DNA of 64,000 nt from Peribacter sp043814035 (GCA_043814035.1 JBDRKJ010000002.1:62001-126000), one strand, 5' to 3'. Positions 32,539 through 41,044 are shown, counted from the stretch's first letter. The notes: generated from the sequence alone by a model not told the origin. Translations and numbers: made by a program.

Positions 32539-33861
32539 TCATCGAATCGGACGTACCCATGTCTCTACGGGAACACCAGGGAGCTGTTTCCAGCCCGCCC
32601 GTCCGCGAATATCGGGGCACTCCGCGAGACAAACTGCCACGCGTGCCGAATCGAGAAGGTGGGGGTTTGAAACCATGCGACGCACCACGTAGGGACCGTA
32701 CTGCCACTCATGCCCAAAAGATCCGGCGATGATCGCCGTTGCCCCTTGAGGAATCCCCGCTTGCTCCACTGCTGCGTACACAACAGAGACTGGCGACGGA
32801 TCCGATTTCGGAAACGCCATGGGAACGAACACAAGCGCGCATGCAAGCGTGAGAAGTATCGTGCTCCCTGCCCTGCGCATCAATGAAGGAGAAGAGGCAA
32901 GGCCCGCAAGGAAGAGTGGTGTAAACAGAATGGCGTAGTATGGACGGAATGAGAGTGAGATGAACGCTGCGACGAGGAGGAAACTGAAAATAAGCGACCA
33001 TCGACGTGAAGCGAGCATGCCAATCGTTCCGAGAACACTTGCGACGAGGCTTCCGCCAAGCACCCACAACCACAACGTGCCGCGCAGGGCGGCAAGCAGC
33101 GAGCCAACACTCAAGTTCTGCCCGCTCGCCGTGATCATACTCGCAACCGCGAGAGGATTCGTGGCGGTGTAAAGCACGAGAAGGAGTACAGGCCCGAAAA
33201 GTGCGACCAGCCGCTGCCACTTGGGTAGCTGCATGCGCCAGAACACCACTGCGACAATCGGAATGAAGAGAATCGCTTGGTACGCCGTAAAGAGCGAGGC
33301 CAACCAGAAGAGCGCCATCCATCCGATCATCCGTTCCCCGCCCGATCCGTACCGAGGATCGGTACGGGCGGGAAGATCCTCACCTTTGAGGAGCCAGTAG
33401 CAGAAGGCCAGCATCTGCAGGGCGGTGAGGGGCGCGAGAAGCACTGATCCCCCCCAGACAAACACAGCTGTGGAGAGTATCCACAGACCAGCGAGTAGAA
33501 GTTTCGCTCCCCGTTCACGTGAAGGAGCGCAAGCCGATGCAAGCCACGTGCCTTGCAGAAGCAGAATAGCAAGAATGCAGCGCCAGAATGCTTCGTGACC
33601 GGCGATGGAGGATATGAATCCGATAATCGAACGCGCGAGCGGAGGATGTGGATAGGGAATGTTGAGCAGGTACTTCGCTTCATCGGTCGTCACGCCCTGC
33701 CACAGATGGAGGGCAGCCAACGCAAGGCCGAGCAACACGAGGCCGAAGAAGGGATTAAGAAAATAAATCTTCCTTTTTCCCTCTCCTTTTGGGAGAGGGT
33801 GGCGAGAAGCGCCGGGTGAGGGAACGTGAGACGAGAAAAACATACGAAAAGCGGAAATCAT
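32539..33861 (-). CDS. GT-C-like membrane glycosyltransferase candidate
   Basis: About 440 residues. Start at ATG 33861 overlaps the stop of the upstream GT2 gene (ATGA). About nine helices; after the first, TTDEAKYLLNIPYPHPPL has the acidic residues and layout of ArnT/PMT-family enzymes. Two repeat-like palindromes are translated in frame: the N-terminal residues before the first helix (DNA 33779-33822) and the loop LPARTDPRYGSGGER (33337-33372). The upstream GT2 probably makes the polyprenyl-phosphate sugar that this protein would use; substrate unknown. Confidence 0.75.
   Translation of the reverse strand: MISAFRMFFSSHVPSPGASRHPLPKGEGKRKIYFLNPFFGLVLLGLALAALHLWQGVTTDEAKYLLNIPYPHPPLARSIIGFISSIAGHEAFWRCILAILLLQGTWLASACAPSRERGAKLLLAGLWILSTAVFVWGGSVLLAPLTALQMLAFCYWLLKGEDLPARTDPRYGSGGERMIGWMALFWLASLFTAYQAILFIPIVAVVFWRMQLPKWQRLVALFGPVLLLVLYTATNPLAVASMITASGQNLSVGSLLAALRGTLWLWVLGGSLVASVLGTIGMLASRRWSLIFSFLLVAAFISLSFRPYYAILFTPLFLAGLASSPSLMRRAGSTILLTLACALVFVPMAFPKSDPSPVSVVYAAVEQAGIPQGATAIIAGSFGHEWQYGPYVVRRMVSNPHLLDSARVAVCLAECPDIRGRAGWKQLPGVPVETWVRPIR
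33337..33372. repeat. Palindrome inside a coding region
   Basis: CCCGCCCG ... TACCGA-GGA-TCGGTA ... CGGGCGGG with a 5-nt bulge, a 14-bp stem. It is translated in frame within the GT-C-like gene as a polar loop between helices. Confidence 0.7.
33779..33822. repeat. CCCTCTCC...GGGAGAGGG repeat at a gene start
   Basis: Common intergenic repeat type (CCCTCTCCTTTTGGGAGAGGG followed by GTGGCGAGAAGCGCC). It is translated as the N-terminal tail of the GT-C-like protein just before its first helix. Confidence 0.6.
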
Positions 33862-34847
33862 GAAGCGTCGCATGGGGTCCAGCCGAAGTAATCGAGTCGT
33901 ACACGAATGCACTTTGGAGAATTATGTGTGCGTTCGTGGGAGGAATATATCAATTCCAGATGCGTTGCATTAACGTGCCTGAGCGAGAGATCCGAAATGA
34001 GCCAGCCCTCCGTGCCAGAGAGTGATTCCAATGCCATCTTCGTGCGTTCGCGCACTCCGGCATCAAGCACAAGGAGCCGTAAATCCCAGGCACGAACAGA
34101 AAGAAAGATCCCCAAGCCAATAAACAGGAAAAGGAATAGCACCCATGCCATACGTGCCCAACGTTCGAAGAAAATCGTGAGCAGGGAGCAGCCAAAATCC
34201 CACTGCACCTTGAGTGAGAGCTTGCTCACGCCCACAGAACGCGGCGCAAACGTGTAGGGAACCTCCGTCACTGGTGTGCCACGTGGCAGTCTCATGAGTA
34301 GATCGAAGAGAATTTTGAATCCTCGTGGACGAAAACGAGGAGCAATCCGCTCGAAGAGCGAACGATCAATGGCGAAAAACCCGCTCATCGGGTCGTGTAC
34401 GGAAAGGCGACACAAAAGCGTTGTCAGTTTCGTTCCAAAACGACTGAAGAGCGTACGCCGACGATTCCACTGCCCCGTGCTGCCACCGCGAATATACCGT
34501 GAGGCAATAGCTACACCGCGACGAACCTGCACCGTTTCTACCAGCTTCTTGAGAAGAGAAGCATCATGCTGCCCGTCGGCATCCATCACCGCGAGAATCT
34601 CACCACGCGCCGTCTTAAATCCAGCAACGACAGCGGAAGAGAGCCCTCTCTCCCCGTGACGCCGAATGACGCGTAGTGCCGGGAACGACGCCTGGAGTTC
34701 TTCTGCTTTACGCCATGTTCCATCGGGCGAGTCATCATCGACAATGATAATTTCGTGCGGAATGCCCGTGAGCGCCTCCTGAAGGCGCGGCAACAAGATC
34801 GGCAGACTCTCTGCCTCGTTGTACGTCGGAATGACGAGTGACAACAT
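33858..34847 (-). CDS. Polyprenol-phosphate glycosyltransferase, GT2 (DPM1-like)
   Basis: 329 residues. The GT2 catalytic part (1-225) has VIPTYNEAESLP, the nucleotide-binding DDDSPDGTW and the metal motif AVMDADGQHD, close to dolichol-phosphate mannosyltransferases. One helix near 235-258 anchors it. It transfers a sugar from an NDP donor to undecaprenyl phosphate on the inner face of the membrane. It is translationally coupled to the GT-C-like gene behind it (4-nt overlap), supporting a donor/transferase pair. TAGTCT lies 8 nt before the ATG. Confidence 0.92.
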   Translation of the reverse strand: MLSLVIPTYNEAESLPILLPRLQEALTGIPHEIIIVDDDSPDGTWRKAEELQASFPALRVIRRHGERGLSSAVVAGFKTARGEILAVMDADGQHDASLLKKLVETVQVRRGVAIASRYIRGGSTGQWNRRRTLFSRFGTKLTTLLCRLSVHDPMSGFFAIDRSLFERIAPRFRPRGFKILFDLLMRLPRGTPVTEVPYTFAPRSVGVSKLSLKVQWDFGCSLLTIFFERWARMAWVLFLFLFIGLGIFLSVRAWDLRLLVLDAGVRERTKMALESLSGTEGWLISDLSLRHVNATHLELIYSSHERTHNSPKCIRVRLDYFGWTPCDAS

Positions 34848-34855
34848 CGCCGAAT

Positions 34856-34861
34856 AGACTA
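34856..34861 (-). promoter_or_regulatory. -10 box of the GT2 gene
   Basis: TAGTCT on the minus strand, 8 nt before ATG 34847; back to back with the promoter at 34883. Confidence 0.55.
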
Positions 34862-34882
34862 TGGAAGGAATCTGAAAAACGC

Positions 34883-34888
34883 TACTAT
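34883..34888 (+). promoter_or_regulatory. -10 box of the epimerase gene at 34896
   Basis: TACTAT, 7 nt before ATG 34896. Confidence 0.55.
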
Positions 34889-34895
34889 CTCTTCG

Positions 34896-35807
34896 ATGAA
34901 AATTCTTGTCACAGGATCATCGGGCACCATCGGAACGCGTCTCTGCGAAAGGCTTCTTGAGCAGGGCTACGAAGTCGTTGGAGCCGATTGGGAGCCAAAT
35001 AAATGGCAACCTGCAGTGGAAAAACTCACCGTGCGCATAGATCTTCGTGATGAGAAACAGCTACAAGCTAAAAGCTCTCAGCTACAAGCTGACACTATTA
35101 TCCACCTTGCCGCCAATGCCCGCGTCTACGAGCTCGTGGAGCACCCTGATCGCGCGCGTGACAACATACTCAGCACGTTCAATACACTCGAATGGGCCAG
35201 AAAGAATGGTGCAAAAAAATTCGTATTTGCATCCTCGCGCGAGACGTACGGCAACAGCGGAGCGGACAGATACAGCGAAGACATGGTGCGCGTTGAAAAC
35301 TGTGAGAGTCCATACACAGCCAGCAAATTAGCGGGCGAAGCTCTCGTGGAATCCTACCGGCGCTGCTACGAAATGGAGACATCCATCGTGCGCTTCTCAA
35401 ATGTCTATGGAATGTACGATGATTCGCAGCGTGTCGTCCCGCTCTTCATCCGTCAGACGAAGAAGAACGAACCTCTCGTGATTTTCGGCAAGGAGAAGAA
35501 ACTGGACTTCACCTACATCGATGATGCAGTGGAGGGTCTACTACTCATCCTCAAGAGCTTCGACAAAGCCAACGGCCAGGCGTTCAACTTCGCCTACGGC
35601 GAGGCACACTCCATCGTAGAACTCGCAGAGCTCATCAAGAAACTCATGAAGAGCTCCTCATCCATCGAACTGCAATCATCTCGCACTGGTGAAGTGACCA
35701 ACTACACGGCAGATATTTCGAAGGCAAAGAGGGTTCTGGGCTTCGACCCCAAGGTTCCGTTTTTGGAAGGAGTGCAGAAGTCGGTGGAATGGTATACGGA
35801 GAGGTGA
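34896..35807 (+). CDS. NAD-dependent epimerase/dehydratase, specificity unknown
   Basis: 303 residues, extended SDR: TGSSGTIGTRLCERL at the N-terminus, HLAANARVYE, FASSRETYGNSG, and the catalytic YTASK (about 147-151). The segment QLQAKSSQLQA (about residues 54-64) is encoded by a repeated CAGCTACAAGCT element and looks like an in-frame insertion in the loop before the DTIIHLAA strand. Related to UDP-glucose 4-epimerase-like enzymes; substrate cannot be assigned. It is convergent with the flavoprotein gene. Confidence 0.85.
   Translation: MKILVTGSSGTIGTRLCERLLEQGYEVVGADWEPNKWQPAVEKLTVRIDLRDEKQLQAKSSQLQADTIIHLAANARVYELVEHPDRARDNILSTFNTLEWARKNGAKKFVFASSRETYGNSGADRYSEDMVRVENCESPYTASKLAGEALVESYRRCYEMETSIVRFSNVYGMYDDSQRVVPLFIRQTKKNEPLVIFGKEKKLDFTYIDDAVEGLLLILKSFDKANGQAFNFAYGEAHSIVELAELIKKLMKSSSSIELQSSRTGEVTNYTADISKAKRVLGFDPKVPFLEGVQKSVEWYTER
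35051..35093 (+). repeat. CAGCTACAAGCT direct repeat inside a coding region
   Basis: Two CAGCTACAAGCT units separated by AAAAGCTCT, length a multiple of three in effect, read as part of the epimerase. Related to the AGCTTA repeats at 29.7-30.1 kb. Confidence 0.65.
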
Positions 35808-35809
35808 GA

Positions 35810-35868
35810 AAAGTAAGGAAAGGCAGAAACGGCAGAAACGTACCTTCCTTACTTTCCTGCCTTCGTTT
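35810..35868. repeat. Purine/pyrimidine inverted repeat
   Basis: AAGTAAGGAAAGGCAG on one side and CCTTCCTTACTTTCCTGCC on the other, spanning the convergent gene ends; related to the tract at 2370-2416. May act as a two-way terminator. Confidence 0.5.
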
Positions 35869-37489
35869 CGTGATACACCATTTCCAGATTCACCTCCCAG
35901 ATGTTTGATGAATCTGTACGCCCAGCGACGATGTTATCGACGGCCGTCATGGAGGTGATCATGCTGTGGTCCTGATTGTTGTAGCGATGCATACCGTTGC
36001 GACCGATCAGGTAGAGATTGGGAATTACCTGCACATAGTCGCGCACCACGTGAAGTTGATCATAGCTACCGAAGTACGCCGGATACGCCTTAGGCATGCG
36101 AAGAACGCATGCATCCAGTACGTCCTCACGCTTAAGAAAGTGAATCTTCTCCATTTCGGCGATGCCGAAATCTATGAGCTCCTGATCAGGCTTAACCCAC
36201 AGATCCCCGCCCTCATTCACGAAGTATTCGAGTCCAATCCACATCGTGTTCTTACGATCTGCCACCAGATATGGACTCCAATTATTGAAAATCTGTACAC
36301 GCCCGACTTTCACTCCACCCTCCTGAATGTAAATCCAATTATCCGGCACAGATGGATCAATGTTCTTGCCATCCTGCACATGGAGCTTCTTGAGAAGAAG
36401 ACCAATCGTAATGAAATCGCGATACGGAAGCCCTTCTGCCACTTCAACGACACTTGCCGGAGGATGTGGCGACATCATGCCGATCAGATGTTTCACCGGC
36501 ATGGATGAGAAGAAGAAATCGCACGGCACGATTTGCTGTTTCCCCGTTGGCGCATCTTCCAACGTTACAGAAGTCACACGCCCATTCTCCACGTGCACGC
36601 CAGCAACACGCGTCTGCATTCTCACTTCACCGCCACACTGTCGGATCTGCTCTACTACGGTCTCCCACAGGTGCCCAGGGCCGTACTTGGGATAGAAGAA
36701 ACGCGTGATAAGTGTCGTTTCGCGCTCTTGTTGTGATTTTTTGAAGTCGGAACTCAAGAGATCTTTAACAGCATGAACCACTGCACGCCTGAGCGAGAGC
36801 CCTTGCACGCGCTGCGCGCCCCAGTCTGCACGAATATCGCTGCACGGAATCCCCCATACCTTCTCGGTGTAGTCACGAAAGAATGTTTCGTAGAGACGTT
36901 GCCCGAATCGGTTGATGAAGAAGGCATCGAGATACGTTTCATCTTTGAGTCGAAATGTGCGGGCCTTGAGGTAACTCAAGCCAATGAGCAGGGTATTGAT
37001 AATACCGAGCCGCAACGCGACACCGAGCGTAATGGAGATGGGATACGGAAAGAAGTGCCTACGGTGGTAGATACGACTTAAGCGAGGACGCTGTAGCATC
37101 ACCTGATCTTCCTTTTCCGGATCAGGAGCTGGGAATGTTTGTTGCCCACCTCCCCCATTCTCACCCGCACACGCAGGACACAAATACTCCACGATCGCCT
37201 CTGCAGCATAATCGATCTCGTGTCCTTTCTCCTCGGTATCCGCTGAGGGCCTACCTTGCAACGGTAGGATGTTGAACCACCACTGCATAATGCGCTTGTT
37301 CTTCGAGAAGAACCGATGGCCTCCCAGATCAATGCGATTCCCCTTGTAGTTGTACGTTTGAGCGATACCGCCGATCGCATCAGTTGCCTCACATACAATC
37401 GGGTGAATATCCGTTCGCTTGAGCAACTCATACGCGGCTGTGAGACCCGCAGGACCCGCACCGGCAATGATAGCGACACGAGGAGGCAT
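35849..37489 (-). CDS. FAD/NAD(P)-dependent oxidoreductase, HemY/UDP-galactopyranose mutase-like
   Basis: 546 residues from ATG 37489. N-terminal dinucleotide motif AGAGPAGLTAAYELLKR and the downstream GGIAQTYNYKGNRIDLGGHRFFSK are typical of the amine-oxidase-like flavoproteins (COG1232) found in polysaccharide loci. Near the C-terminus YLIGRNGMHRYNNQDHSM matches the FAD-binding end of the same group. An insertion at about 80-125 contains a CPAC motif and Gly-rich run. It may act on a nucleotide sugar in the manner of UDP-galactopyranose mutase, but the reaction is unproven. Confidence 0.85.
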   Translation of the reverse strand: MPPRVAIIAGAGPAGLTAAYELLKRTDIHPIVCEATDAIGGIAQTYNYKGNRIDLGGHRFFSKNKRIMQWWFNILPLQGRPSADTEEKGHEIDYAAEAIVEYLCPACAGENGGGGQQTFPAPDPEKEDQVMLQRPRLSRIYHRRHFFPYPISITLGVALRLGIINTLLIGLSYLKARTFRLKDETYLDAFFINRFGQRLYETFFRDYTEKVWGIPCSDIRADWGAQRVQGLSLRRAVVHAVKDLLSSDFKKSQQERETTLITRFFYPKYGPGHLWETVVEQIRQCGGEVRMQTRVAGVHVENGRVTSVTLEDAPTGKQQIVPCDFFFSSMPVKHLIGMMSPHPPASVVEVAEGLPYRDFITIGLLLKKLHVQDGKNIDPSVPDNWIYIQEGGVKVGRVQIFNNWSPYLVADRKNTMWIGLEYFVNEGGDLWVKPDQELIDFGIAEMEKIHFLKREDVLDACVLRMPKAYPAYFGSYDQLHVVRDYVQVIPNLYLIGRNGMHRYNNQDHSMITSMTAVDNIVAGRTDSSNIWEVNLEMVYHETKAGK

Positions 37490-37530
37490 CAAAATAGAAA
37501 TGAATGGGGGAACTTTAAGCCGGCGACTTG

Positions 37531-37559
37531 TCCGCCGAAGCCCAACGGGCGAAGGCGGA
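37531..37559. repeat. Palindrome TCCGCC-GAA-GCCC...GGGC-GAA-GGCGGA
   Basis: Two-step perfect hairpin in the 120-nt gap between the GtrA and flavoprotein genes. A repeat type common in CPR genomes. Confidence 0.6.
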
Positions 37560-37610
37560 TGATAGCGATCTTCGGCATGTCTGTACTCTACTCAATCGTC
37601 ACCCCAGAAC

Positions 37611-38036
37611 CTAGGCTTTGAGTGGACTCTTGTACACAATCAGGCGACGGGCACCGAAGTTCCAGAAGAGCACGATAATGGTGGCAATGACTTTTGCCTT
37701 CACCTCCCCGAAGAAGAACGTATCGACGAAGAAGTAGAGCAGTAGTTCGGTCCACAGCAGCCCGAACATAGTGATAACAAAGACCACAGTGATCTCGCGC
37801 ACCATCTGATTCGTCTTCTGGAAGACCCAGAGAATACTGAGGATATAATTGGTGACAAAGCCCGTGCAGTAGGCGAAAAACTGCGCAAGGAGGTAGTGCA
37901 TACCCAACACCCGCACACAGAAGATAAATACCGTGAAATCCACCGCCGTCGCAATACCCCCCACCCAGAAGTAACGGAAAAACTGTATGTGGGTAGAGCG
38001 GGCAGTGCCGAAGATCCAGTGTTGAAAGCGGCGCAT
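37611..38036 (-). CDS. GtrA family membrane protein
   Basis: 141 residues with four helices. RYFWVGGIATAVDFTVF near the N-terminus and the last helix with FWNFGARRLIVY are the family signature. GtrA-like proteins are thought to help flip or present lipid-linked sugars for glycan modification, matching the GT2 and GT-C-like genes nearby. TACTGT lies 7 nt before the ATG; the gene is divergent from the nucleotide-sugar dehydrogenase. Confidence 0.92.
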   Translation of the reverse strand: MRRFQHWIFGTARSTHIQFFRYFWVGGIATAVDFTVFIFCVRVLGMHYLLAQFFAYCTGFVTNYILSILWVFQKTNQMVREITVVFVITMFGLLWTELLLYFFVDTFFFGEVKAKVIATIIVLFWNFGARRLIVYKSPLKA

Positions 38037-38043
38037 CCCCCCT

Positions 38044-38049
38044 ACAGTA
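38044..38049 (-). promoter_or_regulatory. -10 box of the GtrA gene
   Basis: TACTGT on the minus strand, 7 nt before ATG 38036. Confidence 0.5.
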
Positions 38050-38086
38050 ACATGGCGATTTCTCTCGATCGAGGGTGAAAAGCAGG

Positions 38087-38092
38087 TAGACT
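38087..38092 (+). promoter_or_regulatory. -10 box of the dehydrogenase gene at 38102
   Basis: TAGACT, 9 nt before ATG 38102. Confidence 0.5.
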
Positions 38093-38101
38093 GCCACTGG
38101 C

Positions 38102-39370
38102 ATGGAAAAACCCGCCATCTGCATCGTGGGCCTGGGCTACGTCGGTCTTCCGCTTGCCTATATCTTCGCGAAGAAGGGATACGAGGTGTTGGGCTATGAC
38201 CTGAACAAAGAACGTATCGAGGAGCTTAAGGCAGGACGAGACCGTACGGGCGAGCTTACTGAAGAGCAGTTGAAGAAAGTGACCATTCAGTACAGTGACG
38301 ATCCTGCAGTCATCAGCGAGGCTTCGGTGGTTATTCTTGCCATTCCGACTCCAGTCGATGAACAGAACAACCCCAATCTTGAGCCGATAAAAAATGCAAG
38401 CCATACAGTCGGCAAGCACTTGAAGAAAGGGACGATCGTCGTCTACGAATCCACAGTCTGGCCTGGCACGACGGAGGAAATCTGCGGTCCCATCTTAGAA
38501 GAGGAGTCAGGATTGAAGTGTGGTGTGGATTTCAAGCTGGGATACTCGCCCGAGCGTGTGAATCCCGGCGACAAGGAGCACACAATCGAGAAGATCAAAA
38601 AGATTGTTGCCGGACAGGATGCCGAGACGCTTGAGACGCTCGCAAATCTGTACGGATCGGTAATCGAAGCGGGCATCCACCGTGCGGCGAATATTAAAGT
38701 GGCCGAAATGGCCAAGGCCATCGAGAATGCTCAGCGCGACCTCAATATTGCCTTCATCAACGAAGTGGCTCTCCTCTGCGATAAAGTCGGTATCGAGACG
38801 AAGGATGTACTGGAGGCTGCCGCCACCAAGTGGAATTTCCTCCCGTTCGTACCGGGCCTCGTGGGCGGCCACTGCATCGGTGTAGATCCGTACTACCTCG
38901 TAGAAAAAGCTCGTCAATTGGGCATGAAAACACAGGTCATCACAGCCGGACGTGCCCTTAACGACTCCATGAGCCGCCATGTCGCCGAGCAGGTAGCAGC
39001 ATCCCTTCGCGGATGCGGCGATCACCCCCGCGTGCTGGTGCTGGGCCTCACATTCAAAGAGAACGTCCCCGATACTCGCAACAGCAAATCGGGTGACGTG
39101 GTGAAACACCTCATTAAGCTCGGCTGCGCTGTCGAAGTACACGACCCGTTCGTGGCAGATGATGTTGTGACAAAGAATGGGTGGAAACAGGGTTCACTGC
39201 AATCCGGACCCTATGACGTTGTGGTGCTTTTAGTCCCGCATCAGGAATACATAGCAAGCCACTCAGCCCTCACCAAAGCCCTTAAGCCAGGTGGTCTCGT
39301 CTACGATCTCAAATCTCTCCTGTCGCGTGAGAAAATCGAGAAACAGGGCATGCGCTACAAGGCACTTTAA
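38102..39370 (+). CDS. Nucleotide sugar dehydrogenase, TviB/WbpA type
   Basis: 422 residues. GLGYVGLPLAYIFAKKGYEV at the N-terminus, YESTVWPGTTEE, and the catalytic cysteine in VGGHCIGVDPYYL (about residue 259). The 'GGHCIGVDPYY' version marks UDP-N-acetylhexosamine dehydrogenases (TviB, WbpA, WecC group) rather than UDP-glucose dehydrogenases ('GGSCFPKD', as in the ugd gene here). It would make a UDP-HexNAc uronic acid for surface glycan. It stands alone with its own promoter. Confidence 0.92.
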   Translation: MEKPAICIVGLGYVGLPLAYIFAKKGYEVLGYDLNKERIEELKAGRDRTGELTEEQLKKVTIQYSDDPAVISEASVVILAIPTPVDEQNNPNLEPIKNASHTVGKHLKKGTIVVYESTVWPGTTEEICGPILEEESGLKCGVDFKLGYSPERVNPGDKEHTIEKIKKIVAGQDAETLETLANLYGSVIEAGIHRAANIKVAEMAKAIENAQRDLNIAFINEVALLCDKVGIETKDVLEAAATKWNFLPFVPGLVGGHCIGVDPYYLVEKARQLGMKTQVITAGRALNDSMSRHVAEQVAASLRGCGDHPRVLVLGLTFKENVPDTRNSKSGDVVKHLIKLGCAVEVHDPFVADDVVTKNGWKQGSLQSGPYDVVVLLVPHQEYIASHSALTKALKPGGLVYDLKSLLSREKIEKQGMRYKAL

Positions 39371-39389
39371 GAAGGAAGTTGTAAGAATT

Positions 39390-39453
39390 GTCACCCTGAG
39401 CGTAGTCGAAGGGTGATATTGCATGTCTATGGTTCGACTACGCTCACCATGAC
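39390..39453. repeat. Dispersed palindrome GTCACCCTGAGCGTAGTCGAAGGG...GGTTCGACTACGCTCACCATGAC
   Basis: Two arms sharing GAGCGTAGTCGAA/TTCGACTACGCTC form a long imperfect hairpin between two converging genes, where it could serve as a two-way terminator. Same family as 26091-26130 and insert 2 of the broken tRNA-Thr. Confidence 0.75.
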
Positions 39454-39469
39454 ATATTAATTCCTAATC

Positions 39470-40135
39470 TTATCTCCGCGCCGCAACGTAATATCCTGAT
39501 GTGAGAATATTTTTCTCGGGTTTCTGATGCCGAATGTCCCCGTACTCACGCGTGATGAGCCACCCGCACCACCGTGTAACCGCTGCAAGCAGGAACCAGA
39601 AGATCTTGAAGGGACGAAACCCAAGTGTGTTGCACTGAAATCCGATGCGCTGCTCTAAAACTGCAAGCGTTTCGACCGTCGAGGCTTCTTCGATCAGCTC
39701 CACAATCTCAAACTCCTTGAGCAAATGCTTCAATCCGTATTTGGTGTAGCGATAGTAATCCCCCGGCACGTCGTGGAGCGGAAAGATGAATCGCGTGGAG
39801 AGTAGGAGCAGGCCGCCCGGTTTCAGTACGCGCTGGAATTCTGCAATCGCCTTTGCGGGAGTATGGAGATGCTCCAACACTTCTGTGCAGAGGATGACGT
39901 CGAATGAGCCGTCGGGAATCTGCGAGAGATCGTGCGCATCGGCAACAATATCTACCTTCACTCCTTCCCGCGGCTCAATATCCAACGTTGTCAGTTGCGG
40001 AAAGAGATTCTTGTACCCTGCAGCCCCGCACCCAACATCAAGCACGCGCCCCTCGCTCGCATAACGGCGCAAGAATGCCTCCAGGCGTGGACGGGTGATC
40101 TTCTTGGTCAGGCCAATGGCATCCAAAATACCCAC
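39470..40135 (-). CDS. Class I SAM-dependent methyltransferase
   Basis: 221 residues, GTG start at 40135 placed 6 nt after TATGCT (a TTG one codon earlier is less likely). Motif I is VLDVGCGAAGYKNLF, motif II-like TLDIEPREGVKVDIV, then DVILCTEVLEHLHTP as in Methyltransf_11 enzymes. Target unknown; in this setting a glycan or lipid-linked sugar is plausible. First of four methyltransferase genes in a row, each with its own -10 box or operon position. Confidence 0.88.
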   Translation of the reverse strand: MGILDAIGLTKKITRPRLEAFLRRYASEGRVLDVGCGAAGYKNLFPQLTTLDIEPREGVKVDIVADAHDLSQIPDGSFDVILCTEVLEHLHTPAKAIAEFQRVLKPGGLLLLSTRFIFPLHDVPGDYYRYTKYGLKHLLKEFEIVELIEEASTVETLAVLEQRIGFQCNTLGFRPFKIFWFLLAAVTRWCGWLITREYGDIRHQKPEKNILTSGYYVAARR

Positions 40136-40141
40136 CAATCC

Positions 40142-40147
40142 AGCATA
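40142..40147 (-). promoter_or_regulatory. -10 box of the methyltransferase at 40135
   Basis: TATGCT on the minus strand, 6 nt before GTG 40135. Confidence 0.55.
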
Positions 40148-40243
40148 GCAAACCGACGGCAGGAACCCAATCAGGTAACCTGTCTCAGAGGCGCATCACT
40201 CGCGTGTACGAAGAGAGCACGAAGTCGAAGGCGGACGCGGTAC

Positions 40244-41032
40244 CTATGCCCGATCTATACGAACAAATGCCCAGGGCTCCAGGATGGAATTGTTGACCTG
40301 TTGGCCTCCGAACACCCGCGTCAGGTCTCTCGGCTTCGTTTTATCCGGCCAGTGGGCGGCAGTGAGTGCTTCGGGGTCGAAATCCTGATCCTGTTCAATG
40401 CTGCAGGAGACGACCCCGGGCAGTGTGGAGCAGATCCATCGCATGTATCGTTCCGGGTAGATGTTGAAATAGTGGAATCGGAGCGGCTCGCCATCGACTT
40501 CGAAGAGCGGATCTTCCGTTCCCTGCACTTCTTTCTCGCACTCACCGACTTGCTTGATGCGGAAGCCCTTCTCTCCGACCAAGGTGCGGATGAGGAGGGT
40601 CCCGCCCGTCACGCGCCATAATTCCCGCATGGCGGGAAGGATGCGAGGCAGATGAAGCAGAACATTCATGCAGAGGACAATGGAGAATGATTGATCTTTC
40701 ACCGGAAGCGCTTCGATATCTCCTTGGCAAAAACTGGCGGTCGGATCATCTTTATACGCTTTAACAGCCAGATCCACATACGGCTGCGTCGCATCGATAC
40801 CCATATATGAAAATGGGAAAGAAAAGGCATTCCTCAGGGATCGCAGATAGTGGCCCGCGCCGCAGCCGATGTCCAGAACCGTGTCTCCCTGTTTCAGAAT
40901 TCCCTTCAGGCGCTGTGCTGCCGCCTTGCTGCTCTCCATCTCGGGTGCTTCCCCGGTAGCACGCTTGTAGAGCACCTCTCCATAGGAAGGCATGTTATTC
41001 CAAATTTTCCAACGATCGTCATGCTGGATCAT
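40244..41032 (-). CDS. Class I SAM-dependent methyltransferase
   Basis: 262 residues from ATG 41032, with TATCAT exactly 6 nt upstream (this decides against ATG 41050). Motif I VLDIGCGAGHYLRSL near 50, acidic loop GIDATQPYVDLA, and SIVLCMNVLLHLPR. The C-terminal half is longer than in minimal enzymes and probably recognises substrate. Substrate unknown. Confidence 0.87.
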   Translation of the reverse strand: MIQHDDRWKIWNNMPSYGEVLYKRATGEAPEMESSKAAAQRLKGILKQGDTVLDIGCGAGHYLRSLRNAFSFPFSYMGIDATQPYVDLAVKAYKDDPTASFCQGDIEALPVKDQSFSIVLCMNVLLHLPRILPAMRELWRVTGGTLLIRTLVGEKGFRIKQVGECEKEVQGTEDPLFEVDGEPLRFHYFNIYPERYMRWICSTLPGVVSCSIEQDQDFDPEALTAAHWPDKTKPRDLTRVFGGQQVNNSILEPWAFVRIDRA

Positions 41033-41038
41033 GGTGGC

Positions 41039-41044
41039 ATGATA
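41039..41044 (-). promoter_or_regulatory. -10 box of the methyltransferase at 41032
   Basis: TATCAT on the minus strand, 6 nt before ATG 41032. Confidence 0.55.
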
